Shown piece by piece: positions 25,687 through 34,917 of a stretch of 63,465 bases of DNA. The stretch covers positions 1 to 63,465 of the forward strand of contig CAZEHA010000017.1 in the NCBI GenBank assembly GCA_964511665.1, written 5' to 3'. This stretch comes from JAGOEF01 sp964511665. GTDB taxonomy: Bacteria; Bacteroidota; Bacteroidia; Bacteroidales; ML635J-15. The position numbers were made by a program, and so were the translations under genes. How positions within the stretch are numbered: position 1 is the stretch's first letter; the number at the start of each line of letters is the position of its first letter. Below the pieces are notes generated by a model that saw only the letters and a program-made list of their open reading frames with translations, did no database searches and was not told where the DNA came from.

Positions 25687-26763
25687 CTATCCACGATTGA
25701 TACGTTTCTCGATATATTTCGAATTTAATATTCGTAAGGTTCCCATGTAATCGGCTTTAAAGGCAAGCAAATCTCCAACCTTATAATTGTTTTTATTGTC
25801 GGCCAAATCAACAACAAACATATCGGAGCTTCCACCAACAATGCTAAGGCCGGTATCGACCAGACTAAAATGCTTCTCATCAACATCGAGCAAGCCAATG
25901 TCAATAATGGCGCGGTAACTGGTTAAACCCATTGCATTCTTATCAAATTCGGGAATTTCTCCCTCAACATTGGTGCCCATTTCTCCCATTGGAACCTGAG
26001 GCTTTTCGATGAGTTCGATGATTTCTGAATATATCATAAAAACATCGGTTTCCAATTTTTTCAAGCGTGTATTGTTATATACATCTGTGCCAAGAAACAA
26101 CGACTCGCCTACCCTAAAATGATTAATTCCCTTTGGCAACAAGTTTTGAAATATCAGGGGAATGGTTACCGATGAGCCTCCCGATACATAAGCAATACTT
26201 TTCTTAAATTTGGCCTCGATAAGTTGTTTGTACAGACTAAGCTGTATCAGTTTATCGTGATTGGGCAGCACTCCATATAAACACGAAAGATTAGTGCCAA
26301 TGCCTACCACTTCGATATTCGGCAAGTGAAAAACACCATGATAAAAATCGATTAAATCGTCGCGCATAATACCCTCGCGCAATTCACCCATTTCTATCAT
26401 AATAATTACTTTATGAATTTTGTTTTGCCGCTGGGCTTCTGCCGATAACAATTTTATGGTTTCCACCCCTGTATTCATGCTTATATCGGCATAGCGCACC
26501 ACTCCTTGAATGGCTCTACGTGCAGGAGGTTTTATATAAATAGTTTCGATATCCGGGTTAATTTGCTTAATAATTCTAAGATTCGAAACCCGCGAATCGC
26601 ATACTTGCCTGATATTAAATCTCAACAACTCGGCAAGAAATTCCTTATTTCCACATAATAGTTTAGTAACAACCGCCCATTGTATATGGTGGGTATTAAA
26701 CAAACTATCGAGGTAGTCGAAATTCGACTTTAGCTTTTTAATGTTAAGTGTGATAAATGCCAT
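25687..26763 (-). CDS. PLP-dependent alanine racemase-family protein, ornithine racemase-like
   Basis: 358 residues with the alanine racemase N-terminal PLP barrel. The PLP lysine is K34, in the VVTKLLCGN context near the N-terminus. The HFRVGESLFLGTD block fits the phosphate and pyridine-binding region of the Orr-like racemases rather than Alr, and the last part resembles their C-terminal domain (GDLLAFKADYMG). It may racemise a basic amino acid such as ornithine or lysine. It ends the minus-strand racemase operon, 19 bp after alr. Confidence 0.75.
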   Translation of the reverse strand: MAFITLNIKKLKSNFDYLDSLFNTHHIQWAVVTKLLCGNKEFLAELLRFNIRQVCDSRVSNLRIIKQINPDIETIYIKPPARRAIQGVVRYADISMNTGVETIKLLSAEAQRQNKIHKVIIMIEMGELREGIMRDDLIDFYHGVFHLPNIEVVGIGTNLSCLYGVLPNHDKLIQLSLYKQLIEAKFKKSIAYVSGGSSVTIPLIFQNLLPKGINHFRVGESLFLGTDVYNNTRLKKLETDVFMIYSEIIELIEKPQVPMGEMGTNVEGEIPEFDKNAMGLTSYRAIIDIGLLDVDEKHFSLVDTGLSIVGGSSDMFVVDLADNKNNYKVGDLLAFKADYMGTLRILNSKYIEKRINRG

Positions 26764-26782
26764 TGTGCTTGCGTTATAATAA

Positions 26783-27934
26783 CTATTGAATAATTTTTCT
26801 CGGTGTGTTGGCCGGCAAGTGCGTTAATACTTCATAATTCAGTTTGTTGCTGATATCGCTAAAGTCGCTTACTTTAATTTCGAGATCGCCTTGTTTGCCA
26901 ATAATCACTACTTCATCGCCGGGTTCTACATCGGCAATATTACTTACATCAACCACTATCATATTCATATTTACCAATCCAAGCACATTGCAATACTGCC
27001 CCCTTATCAAAACCTTGCCTTTATTGCTGAGCGAACGACTATACCCATTGAAATAACCCACAGGAACAAGCGCTGTTTTCATATCCCACTGGGCCAGAAA
27101 CGAAATGCCATAGCCTATGTACTCTCCTGTGCAAATATGTTTTACCGACATTACGTGGCTTTTCCAATCGAGAATTCGTTCAAGGGGGTCTTGCTTTTTT
27201 TTCTTATTACTAATGTAATGAATAAAAGTTTCGGCACTAGACCAAAACCCATATTGCATTATGCCTATGCGAACCATATCCATTCTTACTTTTGGAAAAA
27301 CAAAGGCAGCCGCCGAATTGGCTACATGTCGGTATTTCGGCTCTATTCCACGGTTTCTCACATAACTCAACATATTATGGTAGTGCTTCATTTGTTTTTT
27401 TATTCTAATGAAATTAGATATACTTTCGGCTCCAGCCAGATGAGTACAAAACCCTTCAACTTCGAAACAATTGCTATGTTCGTTTATTATATCCACCACT
27501 AGGTCTAACTCATTTCTATTTAAACCCGAACGATTCATTCCTGTTTCAACTTCCAAGTGTATTTTTGCCGGCAGACTCAGTTTCTGTGCATAATACAGGG
27601 CTTTTTTCAGTCTGCGTAAATCGAATACAAAAAATTCAATTCCCTGATGAATGGCCGCTTCAATATCTTTTGCCGAAATCCATCCCATAATCATTACAGA
27701 AACGGGTCGTTTCACACTATGAATTACCCGTACAGCATCGGCATATTCAAACACCGAAAAATGATCGATACCAGCACTTTCGAACAAGGGAACAATTTGC
27801 TCGATACCATGCCCATAGGCATTTGCTTTAACAACCGACGAAATTCTGACTCCATTTCCAAGTTTTGTTTTTAAAAAATCGATATTGTTAAATACTGCTT
27901 TTTGTTTTATGTAAATTACTGAACTTTGGGTCAT
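26783..27934 (-). CDS. alr: Alanine racemase
   Basis: 383 residues, the normal Alr length. The PLP lysine lies in SVVKANAYGHG (near residue 34). VRIGIMQYG (near 220) carries the pyridine-binding arginine, and YIGYGISFLAQ (near 265) the catalytic tyrosine. At the Bacteroidota CMDM position the protein has NMNM, an unusual substitution of the cysteine and the aspartate. It converts L-Ala to D-Ala for peptidoglycan; in this operon, with an M20 amidohydrolase and a second racemase, it may instead be dedicated to a D-amino acid pathway. It starts 3 bp after the M20 gene. Confidence 0.88.
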   Translation of the reverse strand: MTQSSVIYIKQKAVFNNIDFLKTKLGNGVRISSVVKANAYGHGIEQIVPLFESAGIDHFSVFEYADAVRVIHSVKRPVSVMIMGWISAKDIEAAIHQGIEFFVFDLRRLKKALYYAQKLSLPAKIHLEVETGMNRSGLNRNELDLVVDIINEHSNCFEVEGFCTHLAGAESISNFIRIKKQMKHYHNMLSYVRNRGIEPKYRHVANSAAAFVFPKVRMDMVRIGIMQYGFWSSAETFIHYISNKKKKQDPLERILDWKSHVMSVKHICTGEYIGYGISFLAQWDMKTALVPVGYFNGYSRSLSNKGKVLIRGQYCNVLGLVNMNMIVVDVSNIADVEPGDEVVIIGKQGDLEIKVSDFSDISNKLNYEVLTHLPANTPRKIIQ

Positions 27935-27937
27935 AAA

Positions 27938-29065
27938 CTATAAACAATTTTCTTCGTAAATTTTATAAAACACAGCAACTCCCGTATCGATAATGTCATC
28001 GGGGAAGTCGTAGTTTTCGTGATGCAGCGGCGGATGGTTCACACCGGCTCCCAGACCAAACAAGCAAGTTTGGTAGCATTGCGAATAGTAAGCAAAATCT
28101 TCTGACCACCTGTATGGTGTTTCGGGATACAGCGTTTTCAAATTCAACTCCTGGGTTACGCGTTCCAGTACATCAACACAAGTATCATGGTTTTCGGTAG
28201 CGGGGAATACTTCAAGATACTGAATATCGACCTTAAGCTGATGACGGAGGGCTGCTTGAGCAACGATGGTTTCGGCAGCTTGTGTCAACACCTCCATGTC
28301 GCTGTTTTCGAATGCACGTAAGGTACAGCGCAGTTCGGCATAGCCGGGCGAGGTTCCAAATGCGATATCGCCAAGCTGAATATGAATTATTGTAATAAAA
28401 GCCGTGCTGCTGAATAAACGTGAGTCGTTATGCAATTCCTGAATATTATTTATAATTTCGGCAATAGCCGGTGCAGGGTTATTCCCGTTTTCCGGCTCGG
28501 CAGCATGTGATGTTTTTCCAAAAAATTTCACCGTCATGCCTTTCGATGCCGAGGCAAAGCTTCCACGCTTAAGCACCACGGTATGCTTTTCGACACCGGG
28601 AATATTGTGCAGTGCAAACAAATAATCAGGTTCAATCTTACTGAATGCCTCATCGTTAATAACATCGCGCGCACCCTGTTCAAGCTCTTCGGCCGGCTGA
28701 AACAACAATATAACCCTTCCATTTTTAGGCCGATGTACTGAAATTTTCTCGGCCAAACCTGCCAATATCGACATGTGACCATCGTGGCCGCATGCATGCG
28801 CTATTCCATGCTGTTGCGAAGCATAGTGAGCCTGCATTGTTTCAGCCACGGGTAAGGCATCGAGTTCGGCACGAAACATTAGGCTTGGCCCTTTCCCAGA
28901 ACCGTTGAAAACAAAGGCTATTCCTGTTTTGGCAATCGATATTGTTTCATCAGGACCAAGAAGATCGAAAAATTGGCAAATCAGATTCGACGTTTGATAT
29001 TCTTTATTTGAAAGCTCGGCTATCGAGTGCAATTTGTGCCTCAATTCAACAATTTTCGGGTTCAT
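27938..29065 (-). CDS. M20 family metallo-amidohydrolase
   Basis: 375 residues of the IAA-amino acid hydrolase / N-acyl-amino acid amidohydrolase group (M20D). The metal motif ACGHDGHMSIL is near residue 92-102, an AEELEQGARD block near 130, and HHENYDFPDD near the C-terminus. No signal peptide, so cytosolic. It would release an amino acid from an N-acyl or peptide-like conjugate; the neighbouring racemases suggest the product is racemised. Starts 29 bp after the GNAT stop on the same strand. Confidence 0.88.
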   Translation of the reverse strand: MNPKIVELRHKLHSIAELSNKEYQTSNLICQFFDLLGPDETISIAKTGIAFVFNGSGKGPSLMFRAELDALPVAETMQAHYASQQHGIAHACGHDGHMSILAGLAEKISVHRPKNGRVILLFQPAEELEQGARDVINDEAFSKIEPDYLFALHNIPGVEKHTVVLKRGSFASASKGMTVKFFGKTSHAAEPENGNNPAPAIAEIINNIQELHNDSRLFSSTAFITIIHIQLGDIAFGTSPGYAELRCTLRAFENSDMEVLTQAAETIVAQAALRHQLKVDIQYLEVFPATENHDTCVDVLERVTQELNLKTLYPETPYRWSEDFAYYSQCYQTCLFGLGAGVNHPPLHHENYDFPDDIIDTGVAVFYKIYEENCL

Positions 29066-29094
29066 CGATACAGTGTGTGAATTATTACATATTC

Positions 29095-29535
29095 TTATTT
29101 CACCAATCGCATTTCGAGATATTTGCTGGTAAATCCCAGCTTTTCGTACAGATGCCGTGCCGGATTATCTGGTTCAACGTGCAGAGCAATATTCCCTTCG
29201 GTTATCTCAATTGCCTTTTGCATCATGTTTTTACCAATGCCTTTACCGCGAAAATCCTTATGTGTAGCAATGTAAACCAGAATGTTTTCGGGAATATAGC
29301 CCTTCATGCCTGTTTGGTTAACAACCACAGCACTGGCAATATGGTCACCCTCCCACAATGCCAACACAAATCCACCAAACGACGCTGTTTCCTTCAACGA
29401 AAAATCGATTGCTTTCAATATATCTGCCTTTTTATCGCCATAGTTTTCGAGATGTTCGAACAAGAAATCAACAATTTCGTTTTTCTCAATTTTACCCGGT
29501 TTGTTTTTTTCATTAAATACTTTAATTGTACTCAT
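29095..29535 (-). CDS. GNAT family N-acetyltransferase
   Basis: 146 residues. The acetyl-CoA-binding motif A is seen as LVYIATHKDFRGKGIGKNMMQ (VATH..RGKGIG core, near 87-103), and the C-terminal HVEPDNPARHLYEKLGF is typical of GNAT motif B (near 118-134). Substrate unknown; it may acetylate an amino acid or peptide. It is the first gene of the GNAT-M20-alr-racemase operon. The ATG at 29535 is supported by a MSTIKVF start and the family length. No clear promoter box is visible in the 248 bp upstream. Confidence 0.85.
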   Translation of the reverse strand: MSTIKVFNEKNKPGKIEKNEIVDFLFEHLENYGDKKADILKAIDFSLKETASFGGFVLALWEGDHIASAVVVNQTGMKGYIPENILVYIATHKDFRGKGIGKNMMQKAIEITEGNIALHVEPDNPARHLYEKLGFTSKYLEMRLVK

Positions 29536-29783
29536 CGTATTTTATTTAAGTTAAATTTACCATTTGCTTTAGTAGCAGAATTTATAACGCAACAAAGAAT
29601 ATGTAAAACACAAATAAAACTGCGCTATTTTTTAGATTTAGTCAAAATTAGTGAATTTTTAGCTCGTAACCAAATTTTTTGCAAAAAATTAATACATTCA
29701 ACACATATAGCAATACATCGGAAAAGTCAAGAATATAATTGAGGGATGTTTTGCATTGCAAATAAGCATAACAAAAACTGCAT

Positions 29784-30443
29784 CTATTTTTTTGCGGCAA
29801 AACCCATCACAGTATTGTATTGGTGCTTACTGTGAGGCTGTATGCTTAGTCCGGTAGCGTTCACTTTTTTATTCAGTATATTTCTTCTGTTCGATTTAGA
29901 ATGACTGTTGTTGTCGATAAGCATATCGAAAACAATTTTTATGGCTTCGGAGTTTCCGCTAACATAGTTTTCGGCAATTCCGCCATAGAGTTTATTGAGT
30001 TTGGCATATCGCGATTTGTACGATTTATTACCTGTTTTACCCGACCGACCCATTTTAACTGCATATTCCTCGGCTACATGGCATAAGTCTTTTTGAGGCT
30101 CGAGCATGGGCATTTTTTTCGATTTTCGTAAATCTGCAAACAAACTTGTGGTAAAATCGTTAGGCTTCAATCGGTTACTATCGAAGTAATCTTGATAGAA
30201 AGTTTCGGCAAATAGTTTACCGTTGAAGCGGGCCAAATTGCAAAGAAATACCAGTTTTTTTTCTTCTTCGGTCATATACCCTACATTACTACAAGTATTA
30301 GCCATTGCAATAACATCAGGCTTCCATTGCGAATAGGGATATTTAGAATGCTCGAAACTGATACCATATAAATACTCTTGCGAAAATCCGGTTTGAGAAA
30401 CAGAAATCAGGATCAGAGCCAAAGATATTGATAAAAACCTCAT
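29784..30443 (-). CDS. CAP/SCP-like exported protein
   Basis: 219 residues with a signal peptide (MRFLSISLALILISVSQTGFS). The C-terminal two thirds resemble a CAP (cysteine-rich secretory/PR-1) domain: LCHVAEEYAVKMGRSGK, GGIAENYVSG (the conserved His/Glu metal region) and NNSHSKSNRRNIL. CAP domains in bacteria bind lipids or glycans or may be proteolytic; no role is known here. It follows the barrel protein gene by 9 bp and is probably co-transcribed. A long plus-strand frame over part of its upstream region (28942-29742) is a shadow. Confidence 0.8.
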   Translation of the reverse strand: MRFLSISLALILISVSQTGFSQEYLYGISFEHSKYPYSQWKPDVIAMANTCSNVGYMTEEEKKLVFLCNLARFNGKLFAETFYQDYFDSNRLKPNDFTTSLFADLRKSKKMPMLEPQKDLCHVAEEYAVKMGRSGKTGNKSYKSRYAKLNKLYGGIAENYVSGNSEAIKIVFDMLIDNNSHSKSNRRNILNKKVNATGLSIQPHSKHQYNTVMGFAAKK

Positions 30444-30452
30444 AATTTAGAT

Positions 30453-31049
30453 TTAGAAACCCCCAATTTTCATTGTAATAAAAGCTCCGGGAGATGAGAA
30501 ATCGGCATTGGAATAATAATCGTTAGGTTTCATAAAACCAATGCTGCGATATTCGGCCCCAACACTTATGCGAATGTAATCGGAGGCATTGAATTCTACG
30601 CCTATGCGTGGTGTAATAAAATACACTCTATTCCTATCGCTATTATTACCCGTATAACTATTCTTGTAAAAGGTGCTTACCGACCCAATCCCTGCCAACA
30701 CATCGACAGATGGATGAAAACGTGATTTGGCCCAAAAAGCATAACCAAGCCAAATACCCCCACAACTCATACTGATATACCTGTCGGGACTGGTCCAATC
30801 GGTAACTTGAGTAGTTTGACCCAAACCAAATACCCCGATAGTAACATCGTGAATTACCATACCACCTGCTCCACCCATAAAAAAGGCAAAGTTGCCGTGA
30901 ATGGAACTGAATCCGAAAATTGGGCCACCCATCCCTGTTACGTGGGTGGCCGTATCGCCAATATAGTTGTCGTAACCCTGAGCCACAGTCGCTTTAGAAA
31001 AGAAGAGCAACATGAAAACGCAGGCAGTATATAATAATTTCTTCATCAT
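30453..31049 (-). CDS. Predicted small outer-membrane barrel protein
   Basis: The ATG at 31049 is chosen over the frame start at 31067, because the -7 box at 31072-31065 would otherwise lie inside the gene and because MMKKLLYTACVFMLLFF is a signal peptide; the cut is near TVAQ. About 198 residues of beta-rich sequence with alternating aromatic strands (MKIGGF end, YISMSCGGIWLGYAFW, RISVGAEYRSIGF) fit an OmpA-like or OMP_b-brl fold. No function is known. Co-transcribed with the CAP protein. Confidence 0.65.
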   Translation of the reverse strand: MMKKLLYTACVFMLLFFSKATVAQGYDNYIGDTATHVTGMGGPIFGFSSIHGNFAFFMGGAGGMVIHDVTIGVFGLGQTTQVTDWTSPDRYISMSCGGIWLGYAFWAKSRFHPSVDVLAGIGSVSTFYKNSYTGNNSDRNRVYFITPRIGVEFNASDYIRISVGAEYRSIGFMKPNDYYSNADFSSPGAFITMKIGGF

Positions 31050-31064
31050 TGTTGTTCTAAACCA

Positions 31065-31072
31065 CAAATATA
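31065..31072 (-). promoter_or_regulatory. -7 box of the outer-membrane/CAP transcript
   Basis: TATATTTG on the minus strand matches TAnnTTTG and lies 15 bp before the chosen ATG; no TTG at the -33 distance. Confidence 0.4.
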
Positions 31073-31191
31073 CGTTAAAATAATTGTTTTTCGGGCTTTG
31101 ACTCCTTCTGATTAATTGTATTTTTACAAGAAAATAAAAGTGACGTTCTCAAATATCTCTAATTAAAGTCGTACAAAACATAGTAATTATT

Positions 31192-33831
31192 ATGAAACAA
31201 ATTTTTATCTCGTTTATTGTGCTAATTAGTATTCCGCTTATCTCTCCCGGTCAGGCAATTATAAGTGAGGCTTTGCAATCGGCATGCAACAAACAACTGG
31301 CACAAGGCGAATATCTGGGTGTTGTTGTGTACATGAAACAACAGGTAGATATTGCCTCTTTGGAATTACAGTTTCGAAAGGCAAAAACAACACGCAGCAA
31401 CAGAGCTAAAATATTGTTGCGAGAACTTCAAGAAACGGCCAACAAAACCCAGTTATCGTTGCTTAGCGATTTACAAAGATACGATAGCAAGTATTTGGGT
31501 CAAATTAAATCGATAAAATCGTATTGGGTAAGGAATGCAATATATGTTGAATGCAGAACACCGGTGGTTGGGGTACTGGCCATGCACCCTGATGTTTTGT
31601 GTATGGATTTGAACTACGGTAAGTTCTACATTAACGAACCATATATCGAAAAAACCACCGCCGATAAAAGCACATCGGCACCTGAACCTGGAATTTTAGC
31701 CATTAATGCCCCTGCATTATGGGCAATGGGATATACCGGTCGCAACACAATTTTATTAAGTATGGATACAGGTGTTTGGACCGACCATCCGGCACTTGCC
31801 GATGCCTATTTGGGTAAGCATTTCCCGCTATCGCAGGTGTGGTATGGAGTAAGGAGCGTTACGCCGGTAGACCATGCTTCGTCGAGTCATGGCACACATA
31901 CCACAGGTACCGTTTTAGGCCTCGACCCTGCCACATCCGACACAATTGGGGTAGCTTACAACGCATACTTTATGGCAACCGACCCGGTAGCATCAAGCAA
32001 CTCTGATCTACTGGCCCCGACCGATTTTATGGATGTTTTTCAATGGGTGCTCGATCCTGATGAAAATGCTGAAACCACCGAAGACATGCCCGACGTAATT
32101 AACAATTCGTGGGGTTACGACTACAATTTGGCCATTTTGATAGGAGCATGTGAGATGCAGGAAGCCCAGATACTTGAAGTAATTGAAACCGCCGGCATAT
32201 GTAGTCCATTCTCGGCCGGCAACGAAGGTCCGGGTGCTTCAACCAACGGGTTTCCGGCAATGCTTGCCTACAATCTGGTTAATCCCATGTCGATTGGAGC
32301 AATAAACGGAAATAACGAAAACCACATGATTGCCGACTTTAGTAGCAGGGGGCCCACCCCTTGTGTTACCGAAGAAGGTCCACTACAGATAAAACCTGAA
32401 GTAGTAGCTCCGGGAATGAGCGTTAGGTCGGCCTCGGGGCACAACGAATACTCGTATTTATCGGGCACCTCCATGGCTTGTCCCCACGTGTCGGGAGCCT
32501 TGCTGTTACTAAGAGAAGCTTTCCCCGAAGCATCGGCATACGAACTGAAATATGCCTTGTATATAACCGCTTCCGACTTAGGTGAAGAAGGCGAAGACAA
32601 TACCTACGGAAGAGGTATGATTGATGTGCTCGAAGCCTTTAATTACCTTAGCGAAACCTATGTTCCCGTGGCTCCGGTGACTAATGAATACAACATCACT
32701 GCCTACCTCAGTGTTGACGACGACATTGTATTATGCAACGAAAACGCTGTTTTCACACCCAACCTGATCATTAAAAACACGGGCACAGAAACCATTGCAG
32801 GAATACAGGTTACTGCAAAATACAATACATTGGAAGTATTCAACGAACAATTGTACGCTGCCATCGCACCGGGCGATTCAATCGTAATCAATCTTCCTGA
32901 AATGACAGGCGTGGCCGGCAGAAACGAAATTTTTGCTTCAGCGAACAATAGCAACAGCGAATTACGCGAATACAACATCTACGACAATAATAGCTACAAG
33001 GTGTTTTATGTACTGGGATATTACGAAACGCAGTACAGTCAAAACTTCGATACTATTTCGAATGCCTTATTCAACAGCGACTGGATTATCGATAACTCCG
33101 ACATGAGCCGCACCTGGGATATTGTTAGATGGGACACCGACAACGACAACCGCGCATTGAATATGAATTTCTATAATTACATTCCTCGTCAATGGCAGTC
33201 GGATGATGCGCTTATGCCCGAGGTACAGCTACCCGACACAGGAAACATCACATTACGGTTTGAGTATGCGTACAAAAAACGGATGGAAACTTTGTTTAAA
33301 GACTCGTTAATTGTTCTGTTATCAACCGATTGTGGAGAAAGCTTCAGTCATGAATTGTGGCGTAATGGTGGTGCTGACATGGCTACAGTTGCAGGAAATG
33401 CCGGTAGCTCAACTTATATTCCCACATCTTCAGCCGATTTCGACACAGTCAGCATCGACTTAAATCAGTTTGGTGGCAATACCATAAGCATTGCATTCAG
33501 AGCTAAAAACGATGGAGGCGGTTCTTTGTTTATCGACAATGTGAGTATTACAACCGTAAGCAATTCGCAAATACCTGCCATGCAAACATCAAAACCATTC
33601 TTGCTGGTATATCCCAATCCGGCAAGCGACAAGGTATTTATTGAAACTAATATTAACTCCGATTGCCTGCTAATAGAAGTTATTGATGCCACCGGAAAAC
33701 TGCTGCACAAATACCAAGCTTACGACCAGTCATCGTTAGAAATAGACACAAGGCATCTCGATTCAGGTATATATTTTGTGAGATTAAACAACAAACAAGT
33801 ATTGTTAATGCAACGGTTTACAAAGCTTTAG
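31192..33831 (+). CDS. Secreted S8 subtilisin-like peptidase with T9SS tail
   Basis: 879 residues: signal peptide (cut near SPGQ), a prodomain to about residue 165, and a peptidase S8 domain with the catalytic triad D192 (LSMDTGV), H233 (SSHGTHTTG) and S427 (GTSMACPH); N344 in SAGNEGP is the oxyanion residue. A CARDB-like segment (about 500-605) and a beta-rich accessory domain follow, then a type A sorting domain starting at VYPNPASD (about 805-879). Exported by Sec, activated and then secreted by T9SS. Confidence 0.92.
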   Translation: MKQIFISFIVLISIPLISPGQAIISEALQSACNKQLAQGEYLGVVVYMKQQVDIASLELQFRKAKTTRSNRAKILLRELQETANKTQLSLLSDLQRYDSKYLGQIKSIKSYWVRNAIYVECRTPVVGVLAMHPDVLCMDLNYGKFYINEPYIEKTTADKSTSAPEPGILAINAPALWAMGYTGRNTILLSMDTGVWTDHPALADAYLGKHFPLSQVWYGVRSVTPVDHASSSHGTHTTGTVLGLDPATSDTIGVAYNAYFMATDPVASSNSDLLAPTDFMDVFQWVLDPDENAETTEDMPDVINNSWGYDYNLAILIGACEMQEAQILEVIETAGICSPFSAGNEGPGASTNGFPAMLAYNLVNPMSIGAINGNNENHMIADFSSRGPTPCVTEEGPLQIKPEVVAPGMSVRSASGHNEYSYLSGTSMACPHVSGALLLLREAFPEASAYELKYALYITASDLGEEGEDNTYGRGMIDVLEAFNYLSETYVPVAPVTNEYNITAYLSVDDDIVLCNENAVFTPNLIIKNTGTETIAGIQVTAKYNTLEVFNEQLYAAIAPGDSIVINLPEMTGVAGRNEIFASANNSNSELREYNIYDNNSYKVFYVLGYYETQYSQNFDTISNALFNSDWIIDNSDMSRTWDIVRWDTDNDNRALNMNFYNYIPRQWQSDDALMPEVQLPDTGNITLRFEYAYKKRMETLFKDSLIVLLSTDCGESFSHELWRNGGADMATVAGNAGSSTYIPTSSADFDTVSIDLNQFGGNTISIAFRAKNDGGGSLFIDNVSITTVSNSQIPAMQTSKPFLLVYPNPASDKVFIETNINSDCLLIEVIDATGKLLHKYQAYDQSSLEIDTRHLDSGIYFVRLNNKQVLLMQRFTKL

Positions 33832-33871
33832 TGTTTAGAATATTTACAGTATTTCAATTTTTTGAAAAACT

Positions 33872-33903
33872 TTTGTTTTATTTAGTAAAATAGCATATTT
33901 TTA
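33872..33903 (+). promoter_or_regulatory. Promoter of the DUF5011-type lipoprotein gene
   Basis: TTTG (33872-33875), 20 bp, TATTTTTA (33896-33903). Spacing is ideal; the -7 box has one mismatch (last base A instead of G). Confidence 0.5.
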
Positions 33904-33930
33904 CATGTTAGAAATAATACGTTATCAATT

Positions 33931-34845
33931 ATGAAAGCATTCATCAGACCAACATTGTTTACTTTTCTTGCAGCCATTGTATTGTTTAGTTCCTGTGGGA
34001 TAAAAGATGATAAACCTCCAAGGATTTATTTAACAGGCTCGAATGATACGGTGGTAATTTTGAGAGAAAAATACATTGACCCGGGATATTTTGCCGAAGA
34101 CAATGTTTCCAAAACCGAAAATCTCCTATTAGAAGACAATTTAGAGACTCAGATTTCGGTTACTGCCGATGGCTACACCAATCGTAATGAAGTGTATGAA
34201 ATAACTTACACTGCAACCGATGAAGAAGGCAACAGCCGTAGTGTGGTAAGAACCGTTAGAGTACAAAACATTGCTACACCATATGCCGGATCGTATACTG
34301 TTTACCGCAGAAACAGTTTGTTTTGGGGCGACACTACCTACCGAAGCAGTATTGCTGTCGACACACGCGTTTCGGGTAGGTTGAGAATCAGCAGGGTTTA
34401 TAATCATTGGGATCCCGCTTTAGGAGCTCACGGAGCTCAGGTATATTTCAGGATTAACGCCGACTTGTGGGCACCTGACTTGGTAACTACAGATCCGCAT
34501 TTCGACAATGCGAACAACAATAGCGGTGTTGGCTATATGGGTCTTTCGAATACAAACAACTCTGTACCCTGGTACAGAAATATGAGCTACGCAGAAGCCC
34601 AACAAACAAGAAGATTCGAATATATTCGGATTCCGAATCAGGTATGGAAAGACTCTCTCGAAAATGCCAGTTTTACCATTCAGGGTTCAACGGAGAGTAC
34701 TCCTGTTAATGGCGTTTACTATCCCAAATCAAGAATAGAATATTTGGGAAGTGATATTCGTAAAATTACCTTGGAATACAGTATAACCAATCTTGCAACC
34801 TTAGTTAACGACCAAGTAAAAGAAGAGTATACTCCCTTGGAGTAA
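33931..34845 (+). CDS. DUF5011/DUF5012-type lipoprotein
   Basis: 304 residues. Lipoprotein signal with FSSC at residues 22-25 (lipobox cysteine C25). The first domain is Ig-like of the DUF5011/5012 type: PPRIYLTGSNDTVV, YIDPGYFAEDN, ITYTATDEEGN. The second half is unclassified (WGDTTYRSSI, HFDNANNNSGVGYMG, ARIEYLGSD). Surface or periplasmic lipoproteins of this kind usually bind carbohydrate or peptide and occur with SusCD loci, but there is no SusC/D here. A bidirectional terminator follows. Confidence 0.75.
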   Translation: MKAFIRPTLFTFLAAIVLFSSCGIKDDKPPRIYLTGSNDTVVILREKYIDPGYFAEDNVSKTENLLLEDNLETQISVTADGYTNRNEVYEITYTATDEEGNSRSVVRTVRVQNIATPYAGSYTVYRRNSLFWGDTTYRSSIAVDTRVSGRLRISRVYNHWDPALGAHGAQVYFRINADLWAPDLVTTDPHFDNANNNSGVGYMGLSNTNNSVPWYRNMSYAEAQQTRRFEYIRIPNQVWKDSLENASFTIQGSTESTPVNGVYYPKSRIEYLGSDIRKITLEYSITNLATLVNDQVKEEYTPLE

Positions 34846-34865
34846 TATGATTGAGAAGCTAGCAA

Positions 34866-34900
34866 AAAAAAGAGGCTGTGTGTAACGCAGCCTCTTTTTT
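34866..34900. terminator. Bidirectional terminator
   Basis: AAAAAAGAGGCTG (34866-34878) pairs with CAGCCTCTTTTTT (34888-34900) across a 9-nt loop. It has a T-run in both directions and separates the convergent lipoprotein and rubrerythrin genes. Confidence 0.85.
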
Positions 34901-34917
34901 GTTTAGTAGGCACATGT

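Noticed and set aside
28942..29742. 266-codon plus-strand frame antisense to M20/GNAT
   Set aside because: It covers two well-supported minus-strand enzymes, with no recognisable domain.
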